Made by a program: the position numbers and the translations under genes. A stretch of 54,629 nucleotides of DNA, taken from positions 177,225 through 231,853 of the forward strand of contig CAJTXZ010000001.1 in assembly GCA_910583725.1 (NCBI GenBank), read 5' to 3'. Positions 44,735 to 52,163 of this stretch are shown piece after piece; position 1 is the first letter of the stretch, and each line of letters starts with the position of its first letter. Source of the stretch: an uncultured Vampirovibrio sp. (GTDB lineage Bacteria; Cyanobacteriota; Vampirovibrionia; Gastranaerophilales; Gastranaerophilaceae). The notes under the pieces were generated by a model that had not been told where the DNA came from, did not search any database, and was given only the letters and a program-made list of their open reading frames with translations.

Positions 44735-45693
44735 TTATGGAACAAAAATACAGAAGGCTATATGATTTTGTCAGCACTATCAGGGTGCTGTGCATTCTTT
44801 GCACAATTTCGTATGTTGTATTCTGGTTTTTAAAGATAATAAATTTTCCTTGTATTAATTATGCGGGGATTGTTTTTAACCCGCTTACAAGCATAATTAA
44901 GGCTACACATTTTTTAAACTGGACAATAAAATATAATGATTTTTATATTGATATGACGCCAATTATTGCTGCACTAGGTTTTCAGACAATTTATTTTTTA
45001 TTACAACCTGTGTTAAATACAATAAAGGTGCTTGATAGAAGGCACAGACTAAACAAGATAGCAGAAAAGAGGCTTGAAGAAAAGCTTGTTAATGAAAATT
45101 TAAAAGAGATTTTTATTAACAAGACTTTGGAATATACAAAATTTGCCATTTTGCTGAGTTTAAATGTTAAGGCAGACATAAATCCTAATATGATAGAAAA
45201 AAATATTGATACAAACAATATGCCAATGTTGGAATATGTAAAAATTGTTAATATTATGAGAAAAAAATACCCAACCTGCAAGGCAATAACGCCTGGTAAA
45301 CTTTTTATGGTTTATGATAATTTTACAATATTTGATGATTTTTTAAGCGATATAATAACAGAAGTTAAAAGTTTCTGTGCTGAAAACCAAGAAAAAGGAC
45401 TTATTACTGAATTCAAGGTAGCTATTGATGCGGTTGAAGAATCGGGAAAGGTGTCTAAGATTTTGGAATTTTTAGAAAAAATTTCAGCACTAGGATATAC
45501 AAACAAAGCAATATCTACGCCCGCATTTAAGATGAGATATAACTTAAACAGTCAAAAGAATAAATATAATCTTGAAACAATAGGAATATCAAGATTTTTT
45601 GAAAATAATTTAGATAAAACACAAAAGGGTATTGATATCGAATTATTCTCTCTTAAAACTTTTAAATCCAAAGCAGAGAAAAAGGGTGGTTAA
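44731..45693 (+). CDS. orphan two-helix membrane protein, coupled to panC
   Basis: A 320-residue protein. Two membrane segments lie at about 16-38 and 75-95 (IIAALGFQTIYFLLQPVL). A long cytoplasmic part follows with basic helices (IKVLDRRHRLNKIAEKRLEE) and a mixed C-terminal region. The ATG lies inside the panC stop. The function is unrelated to pantothenate as far as can be seen. A palindrome copy (45219-45236) is embedded in the frame, where it encodes NMPMLEY. Confidence 0.75.
   Translation: MIMEQKYRRLYDFVSTIRVLCILCTISYVVFWFLKIINFPCINYAGIVFNPLTSIIKATHFLNWTIKYNDFYIDMTPIIAALGFQTIYFLLQPVLNTIKVLDRRHRLNKIAEKRLEEKLVNENLKEIFINKTLEYTKFAILLSLNVKADINPNMIEKNIDTNNMPMLEYVKIVNIMRKKYPTCKAITPGKLFMVYDNFTIFDDFLSDIITEVKSFCAENQEKGLITEFKVAIDAVEESGKVSKILEFLEKISALGYTNKAISTPAFKMRYNLNSQKNKYNLETIGISRFFENNLDKTQKGIDIELFSLKTFKSKAEKKGG
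45219..45236. repeat. 18-bp palindrome, exact, inside a coding region
   Basis: Reads TATGCCA-ATGT-TGGAATA, within the orphan membrane-protein gene. Confidence 0.75.
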
Positions 45694-45808
45694 TTTAGTC
45701 TGTAATTTTAGATGGATTATTGGTTTTAGCAAAAACAATATCTTTTATGAAAAAATGCCATATATCTTATCATCAGGGTCTGGCACTTGAAAAAACAGAG
45801 TAGTTTTA

Positions 45809-45826
45809 TATGTCAAATTTGGCATA
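45809..45826. repeat. 18-bp palindrome, near-exact
   Basis: Reads TATGTCA-AATT-TGGCATA, with one mismatch. Confidence 0.7.
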
Positions 45827-45984
45827 TAACAGTAATGGCTGGGGCTTATAGGTTTAGAGATTTTATTTATTTTAACAATATTAAAATCGCATTAGCGCGT
45901 ATGCCAAAAAACGTTAATTAAAAAGGAAAAAGAAACCAGGGGTAATTATAATTTTTTTATAAAAGAATAATTGCTCATAATATA

Positions 45985-46002
45985 TATGCCAAAAATTGCA
46001 TT
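45985..46002. repeat. 18-bp palindrome, degenerate right half
   Basis: Reads TATGCCA-AAAA-TTGCATT. The right arm has two changes. It lies just 3' of the minus-strand orphan gene. Confidence 0.45.
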
Positions 46003-46019
46003 TAAAGGCAAGTTAAAAA

Positions 46020-46997
46020 TTAGTATGCGGGCGCATCGAAGATTATTTGCTTGTTATATATAGAATTGCCGGCTTTTGCTGTTTTAAACATATCTTTAAC
46101 AAGAATTTTAGATTTTCTGTAGTGTGTAAAATCGTAATTTTTCATCACATCAAGCATGGCCTTACAGTTTACAAAACAGTCCCGCAGTCTTAAATACAGC
46201 GTCCAGCTTGTGTTCCGCTTTGATATTTCAGATTTTGTAAACTTTAAAATGTCAGCTAAAAAAGCTTCATAAGAGTTTAGAAGGACGACATCAAGTAAAA
46301 AATCAGTGTTGTTTTTGGTGGAAATTGTAAAATAGCCAAATATTATGTTTTTTGCAGTATTTTCAAGCACATATCTGAATGCAATATTATTATAAATCCC
46401 AACAAAAAGAGGGTCCTTAAGACAGCTGTCAGCAACGCCAAAAACAGGCAGCTGGTGAGATTTTAGTTGCCCATTGTACAAATTAGCAATTTTTGATGTT
46501 TCATAATTTTTGGAAAACCTGATAAACTCATAGGAAGTATCTTTTTGATATGGAAAATCTGATTTTTTAATTTTATACAGATATTCGGCCGCCTGAATTC
46601 TAAATTTACAAACATCAGAAAATAATTTTAGCATTTTATCGTCAGTTTCATCTACAACGGTAAAAAACGACTCTGCCCCCTGACTTAAAAATTTACTTAC
46701 AACATAATTTATTAACAATTCGCCATATTTAAGAACGGCCTCGTCAATATAAATTTTTGAAATATTAAGACTATTAGTCCTGTTATTGTCCTTTTCTATA
46801 GAGATTAAGGCGTATATTTTATTATCATCAACTGCAGCATAAAATTCATTCAAAAATTTAAATCTGAGAGGCAAAATTCCATGAAAAGTGTCAAGAGGGG
46901 CCGGAAAGTCTCTTAAACAGTCGTTTATTTTTGAATTTGATGCCAAAGCCCTCAGCTTATCTTTCGGAATGAAGGCCAGGTTCTTGATTGTAGCCAT
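46020..46997 (-). CDS. orphan protein, possible tandem GNAT-like fold
   Basis: A 325-residue soluble protein. Alternating strands and helices (FYAAVDDNKIYALISIEKD, KYGELLINYVVSKFLSQGAE, FFTVVDETDD in the first half; IIFGYFTISTKNNTDFLLDV, LKFTKSEISKRNTSWTLYLR in the second) resemble two GNAT-like units. No Q/R-x-x-G-x-G/A acetyl-CoA loop is visible, so it may be catalytically dead or a different fold. Monocistronic. The start ATG lacks a clear ribosome site. Confidence 0.65.
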   Translation of the reverse strand: MATIKNLAFIPKDKLRALASNSKINDCLRDFPAPLDTFHGILPLRFKFLNEFYAAVDDNKIYALISIEKDNNRTNSLNISKIYIDEAVLKYGELLINYVVSKFLSQGAESFFTVVDETDDKMLKLFSDVCKFRIQAAEYLYKIKKSDFPYQKDTSYEFIRFSKNYETSKIANLYNGQLKSHQLPVFGVADSCLKDPLFVGIYNNIAFRYVLENTAKNIIFGYFTISTKNNTDFLLDVVLLNSYEAFLADILKFTKSEISKRNTSWTLYLRLRDCFVNCKAMLDVMKNYDFTHYRKSKILVKDMFKTAKAGNSIYNKQIIFDAPAY

Positions 46998-47115
46998 AAA
47001 ATAATCATAACATATTAAACAAGGGTTTCAAACATTTCCAATATTTTAAGGCAGGAGATAAAATGCGCCTAAAAAATAAAGGAAGCAGTAAAGGAATTCA
47101 ATCAGGCGTTTAAAG

Positions 47116-47886
47116 CTATTTTGCTTCTTCTTTTTGTTCTTTTTCTTTTCTTTCTGCAGCCTGTTTTTTGTACTCCTCAGGAGCATCTTCTCTTTCCTGG
47201 TTCCACCTTTCAAGGCCTAATTGTTTTCTAACCAAGCCAATACCAACATGAACTCGCCATTCATCCATTTTAAGCTGCATAGCAAGTATTTTATGACAGC
47301 CTATAGGAGGAAGGGGCAATAATGGTTCATAAAGATTTTTTACAGCCATTAATTGGTCTGGTGTAAGGGCAAGTTTTCTTTTTGGGAAGCTTATCTTCGG
47401 AAGCATCATTTTTTGTCTTATAAGATTTATGCCGAAGAAAACTTTCTTTGGTTCCAATCCGATGGCTTCCCCTATAACCTCATGGGCATCAGGGTTTGGA
47501 AGAGGAAGCATTTTTTTATACATTTCCTCAATTTGAGCCAATTGTTCTTTATTAACCAATAACGGCTTTGATTTTTGCATAGGGCGCCTTTGTCCGCCAG
47601 GACGGGCACCGGGCCTTTGAAAACCGCCTGGGCGCTGTGGTCTTTTTTGAAAACCGCCTGGGCGCTGGGGCCTGTTATTATCACGGTTATAAGGTTTTTT
47701 ATAATAATTATCAGAGCCTGCAGAATAGCTTCTATATTGCTGCTGAGGCACGGGCTGTGCAGCAGGTGCATTCGGATCAGTCAATATCGGAGTTTTATCC
47801 GGATATAAACATGACGGGCATATTACCCTTTTTGGATTTTTGGTTTCAAATTCCTTGCCGCATTTGGTGCATTTATTAGTATACAT
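47116..47886 (-). CDS. zinc-ribbon protein with RPGGF repeats and duplicated C-terminal domain
   Basis: A 256-residue protein. The N-terminal zinc ribbon has CTKCGKEF and CPSC. A linker rich in Pro/Gln/Tyr leads to repeated R-P-Q-R-P-G-G-F units (about 72-105), like RGG/RPG RNA-binding tails. Two similar helical units follow (EMYKKMLPLPNPDAHEVIG with INLIRQKMMLPK; NLYEPLLPLPPIGCHKILA with IGLVRKQLGLER). It ends in a highly charged tail. RNA or ribosome binding is inferred. AAGGAT lies 8 bp from the ATG. The family is not recognised. Confidence 0.8.
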   Translation of the reverse strand: MYTNKCTKCGKEFETKNPKRVICPSCLYPDKTPILTDPNAPAAQPVPQQQYRSYSAGSDNYYKKPYNRDNNRPQRPGGFQKRPQRPGGFQRPGARPGGQRRPMQKSKPLLVNKEQLAQIEEMYKKMLPLPNPDAHEVIGEAIGLEPKKVFFGINLIRQKMMLPKISFPKRKLALTPDQLMAVKNLYEPLLPLPPIGCHKILAMQLKMDEWRVHVGIGLVRKQLGLERWNQEREDAPEEYKKQAAERKEKEQKEEAK

Positions 47887-48079
47887 AAAGAGTTATCCTT
47901 CTTGGCTCTAGCTTTATTCCATCAATCAAAATCAGCAAAAATGCAAATTTTCTCCCTTAAAAAATTAAACGAGAGCGATTACTCACTTATTTTATACTTA
48001 AAATTCAATTAATACAAGCCTTTTTTAGGAAATTAATAATAAAGTTTTTATTTTTGTTTAAAAATAGCCCTATTTAGCT

Positions 48080-48103
48080 AAAAAGCCTGCAGAGCAGGCC
48101 TTG
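48080..48103 (-). terminator. candidate terminator
   Basis: The stem AAGCCTGC/GCAGGCCTT with a short loop and a flanking T-run on the minus strand lies 5 bp after the small basic frame at 48108. Confidence 0.55.
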
Positions 48104-48107
48104 TTTT

Positions 48108-48281
48108 TCATGCTATAAAATTGTTTCCGTATTTTAGCGAACCAACAAAATAACACTCTTTCAGCATTTTGTTGAGGCTTCTGTATACCTTTTTTGTAGG
48201 CGGTTTGCAAGCCTCTTTGATTGCATTTGTAGCGTTTTTGTATTCATTTGCAATCGTTCCTGAAATAAAAAAATTGTTCAT
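48108..48281 (-). CDS. small basic protein (57 residues)
   Basis: From ATG 48281 the product reads MNNFFISGTIANEYKNATNA, then ACKPPTKKVYRSLNKMLKEC and YFVGSLKYGN. The balanced basic composition and the terminator directly after the stop argue for a real gene. No strong ribosome site is visible. The function is unknown. Confidence 0.45.
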   Translation of the reverse strand: MNNFFISGTIANEYKNATNAIKEACKPPTKKVYRSLNKMLKECYFVGSLKYGNNFIA

Positions 48282-48540
48282 TTTGTTTACTACTAATTCT
48301 GAATTTGAAGCCAGCATTTTTTTTGATATCCTTATTTTACTCTCGTTGTGTATATTTAAATAAAGTAAAATTGGGAAAAAATATTGATAGAATATATCAA
48401 TTTTGCATAGAAATTGTTACATTTGTTAACAAAATATTATCAAACAACTCACAGCACATTTCAAATTTATTTATGTCTGTAGTTATTTCTATTTGCAAAA
48501 AACAAATTTTATTCTATTTAATTCTATTCTATGTGAAAAA

Positions 48541-49803
48541 CTAGCCAATTTCATATTGGAAAAGATTAAGTGCTTCAATTGTATTCCAAAGATTAACATC
48601 GCTTTCTTTGTAAACCTTAATATAATTTCTTGTGATACCAAGGTATTTGCCGGTTTTTTTATCTTTTTTTTGAAACAAAACCTCATGGGTCAGGTTTTTA
48701 TTTTTGTTTAAAAAATCGCTATGAAGCTTTGTTGACAAGTCTATCAGGCGTTTTGTTCTTTCCTTTTTTATGTGTTCATATACCTGATTTGGCATATTGC
48801 ATGCGGGAGTTCCTTTTCTTTTAGAGTAGGGAAAACTATGAATATAAGAAAGTTTTGAGGTTTTAAGAGCGTCATAGGTTTCAATAAAATCTTCCTCTGT
48901 TTCATCAGGAAATCCTGTAATTATGTCGCAGCCTATGAATGGGAGATTAAATGTTTGATGAATTTTGTTTATGACATTTATGGCATATTCTTTTGTATAA
49001 AATCTATTCATATTTTTCAGTGTTTTATTACACATGCTTTGAAGCGAAAGATGAAAGTGGGGGCAGAATTTTTTAGACACAGAGAGGAATTCAAGCATTT
49101 CATCTGGAAGTTCCGTAACATATAGTGAGCCAAGCCTGTATCTTAGAATATTGATTTTTTCGATTTCCTTGAGCAAGTCAAGAAGGGTCTTGCCAAATTC
49201 TTTTCCCCATTCGCCTATGTGTATTCCAACAAGGACAACCTCTTTATAGCCGCTGCTTGCAAGCATATTTATTTGATTAATGATGTTTTCTGCAGTATCA
49301 GAGCGGGAATTGCCTCTGGCATAGGGGATAATGCAATAAGAGCAACGGTTTGAGCAGCCTTCTTGGATTTTGATGCTTGGTCTTGTTGTGTTTAGGGTTT
49401 CAAGCGGTTTATTATGAAAAGTTTGCACATCAAAGATATTTTTTGCAAAAATACGTTTTATGCCATTATTGGAATATTTTAAAAACCGTACTATATCAAG
49501 CTTTTCATCATTTCCAAGAATAATATCAGCATTAAGTTCATCCGGCTTTTGCGCTGTTTGTGCAAGACAGCCGGTTAAAATTACCTTGGCATTTGGGTTT
49601 TTGACTTTAAACTGCTTTATAATATAAATAGCCTGATTATCCGCATGGGATGTGACAGAGCAGGTATTTAATATAAAAAAATCACAATCATCCTGGGTTG
49701 AAACCGGCTCATACCCGGCTTTTACAAGTTCTTGGCTTATAATCTGCCCCTCTAAATGATTAGTCTTACATCCAAGTGATTTTACAAAAAATTTATTTTT
49801 CAA
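48541..49803 (-). CDS. mtaB: tRNA threonylcarbamoyladenosine methylthiotransferase
   Basis: A radical-SAM methylthiotransferase that would make ms2t6A at position 37 of tRNA. The 420 residues match MtaB. The N-terminal UPF0004 domain has KSLGCKTNHLEGQ and FILNTCSVTSHADNQA with ILTGCLAQ. The SAM cluster reads CSNRCSYCIIPYARGNSRS. A TRAM-like C-terminal stretch (LTHEVLFQKKDKKTGKYLG) is present. It overlaps the upstream RlmD-type gene by 11 bp. Two palindrome copies fall in this gene. Confidence 0.93.
   Translation of the reverse strand: MKNKFFVKSLGCKTNHLEGQIISQELVKAGYEPVSTQDDCDFFILNTCSVTSHADNQAIYIIKQFKVKNPNAKVILTGCLAQTAQKPDELNADIILGNDEKLDIVRFLKYSNNGIKRIFAKNIFDVQTFHNKPLETLNTTRPSIKIQEGCSNRCSYCIIPYARGNSRSDTAENIINQINMLASSGYKEVVLVGIHIGEWGKEFGKTLLDLLKEIEKINILRYRLGSLYVTELPDEMLEFLSVSKKFCPHFHLSLQSMCNKTLKNMNRFYTKEYAINVINKIHQTFNLPFIGCDIITGFPDETEEDFIETYDALKTSKLSYIHSFPYSKRKGTPACNMPNQVYEHIKKERTKRLIDLSTKLHSDFLNKNKNLTHEVLFQKKDKKTGKYLGITRNYIKVYKESDVNLWNTIEALNLFQYEIG
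48970..48987. repeat. 18-bp palindrome, near-exact, inside mtaB
   Basis: Reads TATGACA-TTTA-TGGCATA, with one mismatch. Confidence 0.6.
49459..49476. repeat. 18-bp palindrome, exact, inside mtaB
   Basis: Reads TATGCCA-TTAT-TGGAATA. It encodes part of YSNNGIK on the minus strand. Confidence 0.75.
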
Positions 49804-51175
49804 AACAGGCTATACTTTCAATATGGTGGGTAAATGGAAACATATCCGCTCCCTGCAAGGATTTTAATCTGAAACCGAATTCATTTAGAATTTTAGCGTC
49901 GCGCATTAAAGTTGCGGGGTTACAGGAAACATAAATAACAGCCTCACAAAGCTTTGATAAGACCTCAAGCGATTCTTTATCAGAGCCTTTTCTTGGCGGG
50001 TCAATTATTGCATAATCAAACTTTTTTTTGGATTTGAGAAAATCTTTGAAAATTTTCTTTGCGTCCCCAAGAAACACCTCGTAGTTTTTACAATTGTTGA
50101 GTTTAAAGTTTGCTTTAGCATCTATTGTAGCGCTTTCGCATTCTTCAACAAGGGTGATTTTTCTTGCTACGTCACTTAAGAATATTCCTATGGTGCCAAC
50201 ACCGCCGTATGCATCCAATATGGTTGAATCAGGCTTTATTAATGATTTTACGGCATCAAATACTTTTTGTGCAACAAGGGGATTTGTTTGAAAAAAACTA
50301 TTTTTGCTAACCCTGTAATTATATTCTATGCCATCTTTGGAATATAGTTTTTGCAGTATATAATCCTCGCCTGTGATGATTTCAGTATCATCTCCCAGTA
50401 TTTTATTGGTTTTTTTAGGGTTGAAATTAACCAAAACGCCTGAAATATCGGGAAAATTCTTAATGAGTCCGGCAGCAAAGGTTTTTGTATCATTTTCAAT
50501 CTTGTTGAACCATTCAAAGTCTTTGTTTAATACTAATGTTAAAATTATTTTTTTAGACGTTGAAGAATACCGCATTATTATATGCTTCAGAAGTCCTTTG
50601 TTCTTTTTTTCAATATATGCGCCAAGTTTCCAGTTATTTCTAATATAATCAAGGATTTCATCTATTATTTTTGGTTGGATAGGGCAATATTTAATATTTA
50701 CAACATCATGGGTATTTTCTTTATAATAACCGCAAAGAAGCCTTTTTGAAACCTTTGTTTCGCTAACGGCATTTTGAACTTTGCACCTGTATTCCTTAGT
50801 AGAGTCGGATTTAATAAATGGTTTGAACTCAATATCATAAAAAGCAGCAAAAGTTTTGGGTGAAAAAAATTCTTCCAGCATTGCCTGTTTTTGACCAATT
50901 AAAAAATCATACTCCACATTTTGAAGGTTACAGCCTCCGCAGGCATTAAAAAGCGGACAAAACGGCTCCACTCTGTATTTTGACGGAGTTATTATTTCAA
51001 TGGCTTTTGCTTTAATATAATTTTTATTAACCCTTAGAACCCTTGCTTTTATTATATCTTCAGGAACCGCATTGGTGACAAAGACCGCTATGCCATCATA
51101 ATGTGCAAGTGCCGAGCCAGAATAAACCAGTTTTTCTATCTTTAATTCAATAATATCATCTTGTTTTATATTCAT
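49793..51175 (-). CDS. rlmD: 23S rRNA (uracil-C5)-methyltransferase, RlmD/TrmA family
   Basis: A 460-residue SAM enzyme. The TRAM domain lies at the start (LKIEKLVYSGSALAHYDGIA), the Fe-S cysteines in CPLFNACGGCNLQNVEYDFL, the SAM loop in ILDAYGGVGTIGIFLSD and the catalytic region in DYAIIDPPRKGSDKE with VIYVSCNPATLMRD (catalytic Cys). RlmD or the related RlmCD type cannot be told apart here. Its start overlaps the winged-helix gene stop by one base, so the three minus-strand genes form one unit. One palindrome copy is inside. Confidence 0.9.
   Translation of the reverse strand: MNIKQDDIIELKIEKLVYSGSALAHYDGIAVFVTNAVPEDIIKARVLRVNKNYIKAKAIEIITPSKYRVEPFCPLFNACGGCNLQNVEYDFLIGQKQAMLEEFFSPKTFAAFYDIEFKPFIKSDSTKEYRCKVQNAVSETKVSKRLLCGYYKENTHDVVNIKYCPIQPKIIDEILDYIRNNWKLGAYIEKKNKGLLKHIIMRYSSTSKKIILTLVLNKDFEWFNKIENDTKTFAAGLIKNFPDISGVLVNFNPKKTNKILGDDTEIITGEDYILQKLYSKDGIEYNYRVSKNSFFQTNPLVAQKVFDAVKSLIKPDSTILDAYGGVGTIGIFLSDVARKITLVEECESATIDAKANFKLNNCKNYEVFLGDAKKIFKDFLKSKKKFDYAIIDPPRKGSDKESLEVLSKLCEAVIYVSCNPATLMRDAKILNEFGFRLKSLQGADMFPFTHHIESIACFEK
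50327..50344. repeat. 18-bp palindrome, exact, inside the rRNA methyltransferase gene
   Basis: Reads TATGCCA-TCTT-TGGAATA. It falls in the codons for YSKDGIEY on the minus strand. Confidence 0.75.
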
Positions 51176-51501
51176 CAGTACCTGAAATATCTGTCAAAAT
51201 CCACATCATCGAAGGAACAAAGCAATCTATAGACAGGATCATCCTCATCCATTCTTTGAAAATTATACTCATCAAACTTCCAATATTTAGGGTTTATGCC
51301 AATAGCTCTCACTATTTGATGCTCATACAGAATCTTTAATTTTTTCTTTACCGTTCCAAGTTCTATTTTTAGTTGTTTAGATAATTCGACAGCAGAAATT
51401 CCATCGTCATTGGAACATTTCTCGGGCGTTAAAAACATTAGCTCCAAGCCGATTTTTTTTAAATCTTTATCTTCATCTTCTATATCTAAATAATTCGACA
51501 T
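51175..51501 (-). CDS. small winged-helix-type protein
   Basis: A 108-residue protein with a helix-turn-helix pattern: ISAVELSKQLKIELGTVKKK then LKILYEHQIVRAIGI. An acidic N terminus and acidic C terminus (DEDDPVYRLLCSFDDVDFD) flank it. It begins the unit with the rRNA and tRNA modification genes. DNA-binding is inferred from the fold. The acidic ends might instead mean protein-protein contacts. Confidence 0.65.
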   Translation of the reverse strand: MSNYLDIEDEDKDLKKIGLELMFLTPEKCSNDDGISAVELSKQLKIELGTVKKKLKILYEHQIVRAIGINPKYWKFDEYNFQRMDEDDPVYRLLCSFDDVDFDRYFRY

Positions 51502-51617
51502 TACTTAATAATAATACCCCAAAATCATTATTTTAAACATATACCCTAAGGTTTAATTCTTGAGTTTGACAGGTATATTATAATGAATACAAAACAGAAT
51601 TGTGTTAAAATTTAATT

Positions 51618-51902
51618 ATGAAAAAAATATTTACCTTTATAATGTTTTCATTATTGGTTCAAAATACCGTTATGGCATCGACATTTGGAACATATAAGCC
51701 TGAATACGAGTATGGCCTTTTCGACGGGATAAAATTTAACCTTTTAAACAAAGAAAAAAAGGATGATAAGATTATCCAAATAAGAGAAGATTCTGACAAA
51801 AAGATAGAAAAAACAGAAGAAAGCAAGGAAATTCAAGACAAAAAGGATGATGATGAGTATCAGATGTATAAGTTTATGCTTGAAAACACTGTGCCCATCT
51901 AG
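51618..51902 (+). CDS. small secreted charged protein
   Basis: A 94-residue protein with a signal peptide of about 20 residues (MKKIFTFIMFSLLVQNTVMA) followed by FGTYKPEYEYGLFDGIKF and a Lys/Glu/Asp-rich, probably disordered or helical C terminus. It ends YKFMLENTVPI. The upstream DNA has TTGACA (51566) and TATAAT (51579), but their spacing is too short for one promoter. A hairpin terminator lies downstream. The function is unknown. Confidence 0.7.
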   Translation: MKKIFTFIMFSLLVQNTVMASTFGTYKPEYEYGLFDGIKFNLLNKEKKDDKIIQIREDSDKKIEKTEESKEIQDKKDDDEYQMYKFMLENTVPI

Positions 51903-52105
51903 TTTTTTAGCGGTGCTTCGGCTTCTAAAACCAGGCAATTATATGCCAGCCCTTTAAATGTTTTTTTAGCAGTTTGTGCTTCCAGGCTTCAAAAAAGCTA
52001 AGATATACTCTTTTTTTATACATGAGGCACTCTATTACAAGAGATAAACCTGACCAGCTTTTTTGTAAAATTGAATAAACTGTTAAAAATTTGATTTACA
52101 TATTT

Positions 52106-52133
52106 AAAAAGCCCCTTAAATCGGGGCTTTTTT
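52106..52133. terminator. bidirectional hairpin terminator
   Basis: The stem AAAGCCCC/GGGGCTTT with A-run before and T-run after lies between the small secreted gene and the 3' end of tpsB. It can serve both. Confidence 0.85.
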
Positions 52134-52163
52134 GATTTATATAATAAGTTTTTACAGAAATTT

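Larger units (their letters stand above)
45694..46019. other. gene-free stretch with two palindromes
   Basis: Spacer between convergent genes holding palindromes at 45809 and 45985. No terminator hairpin is obvious. Confidence 0.5.
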
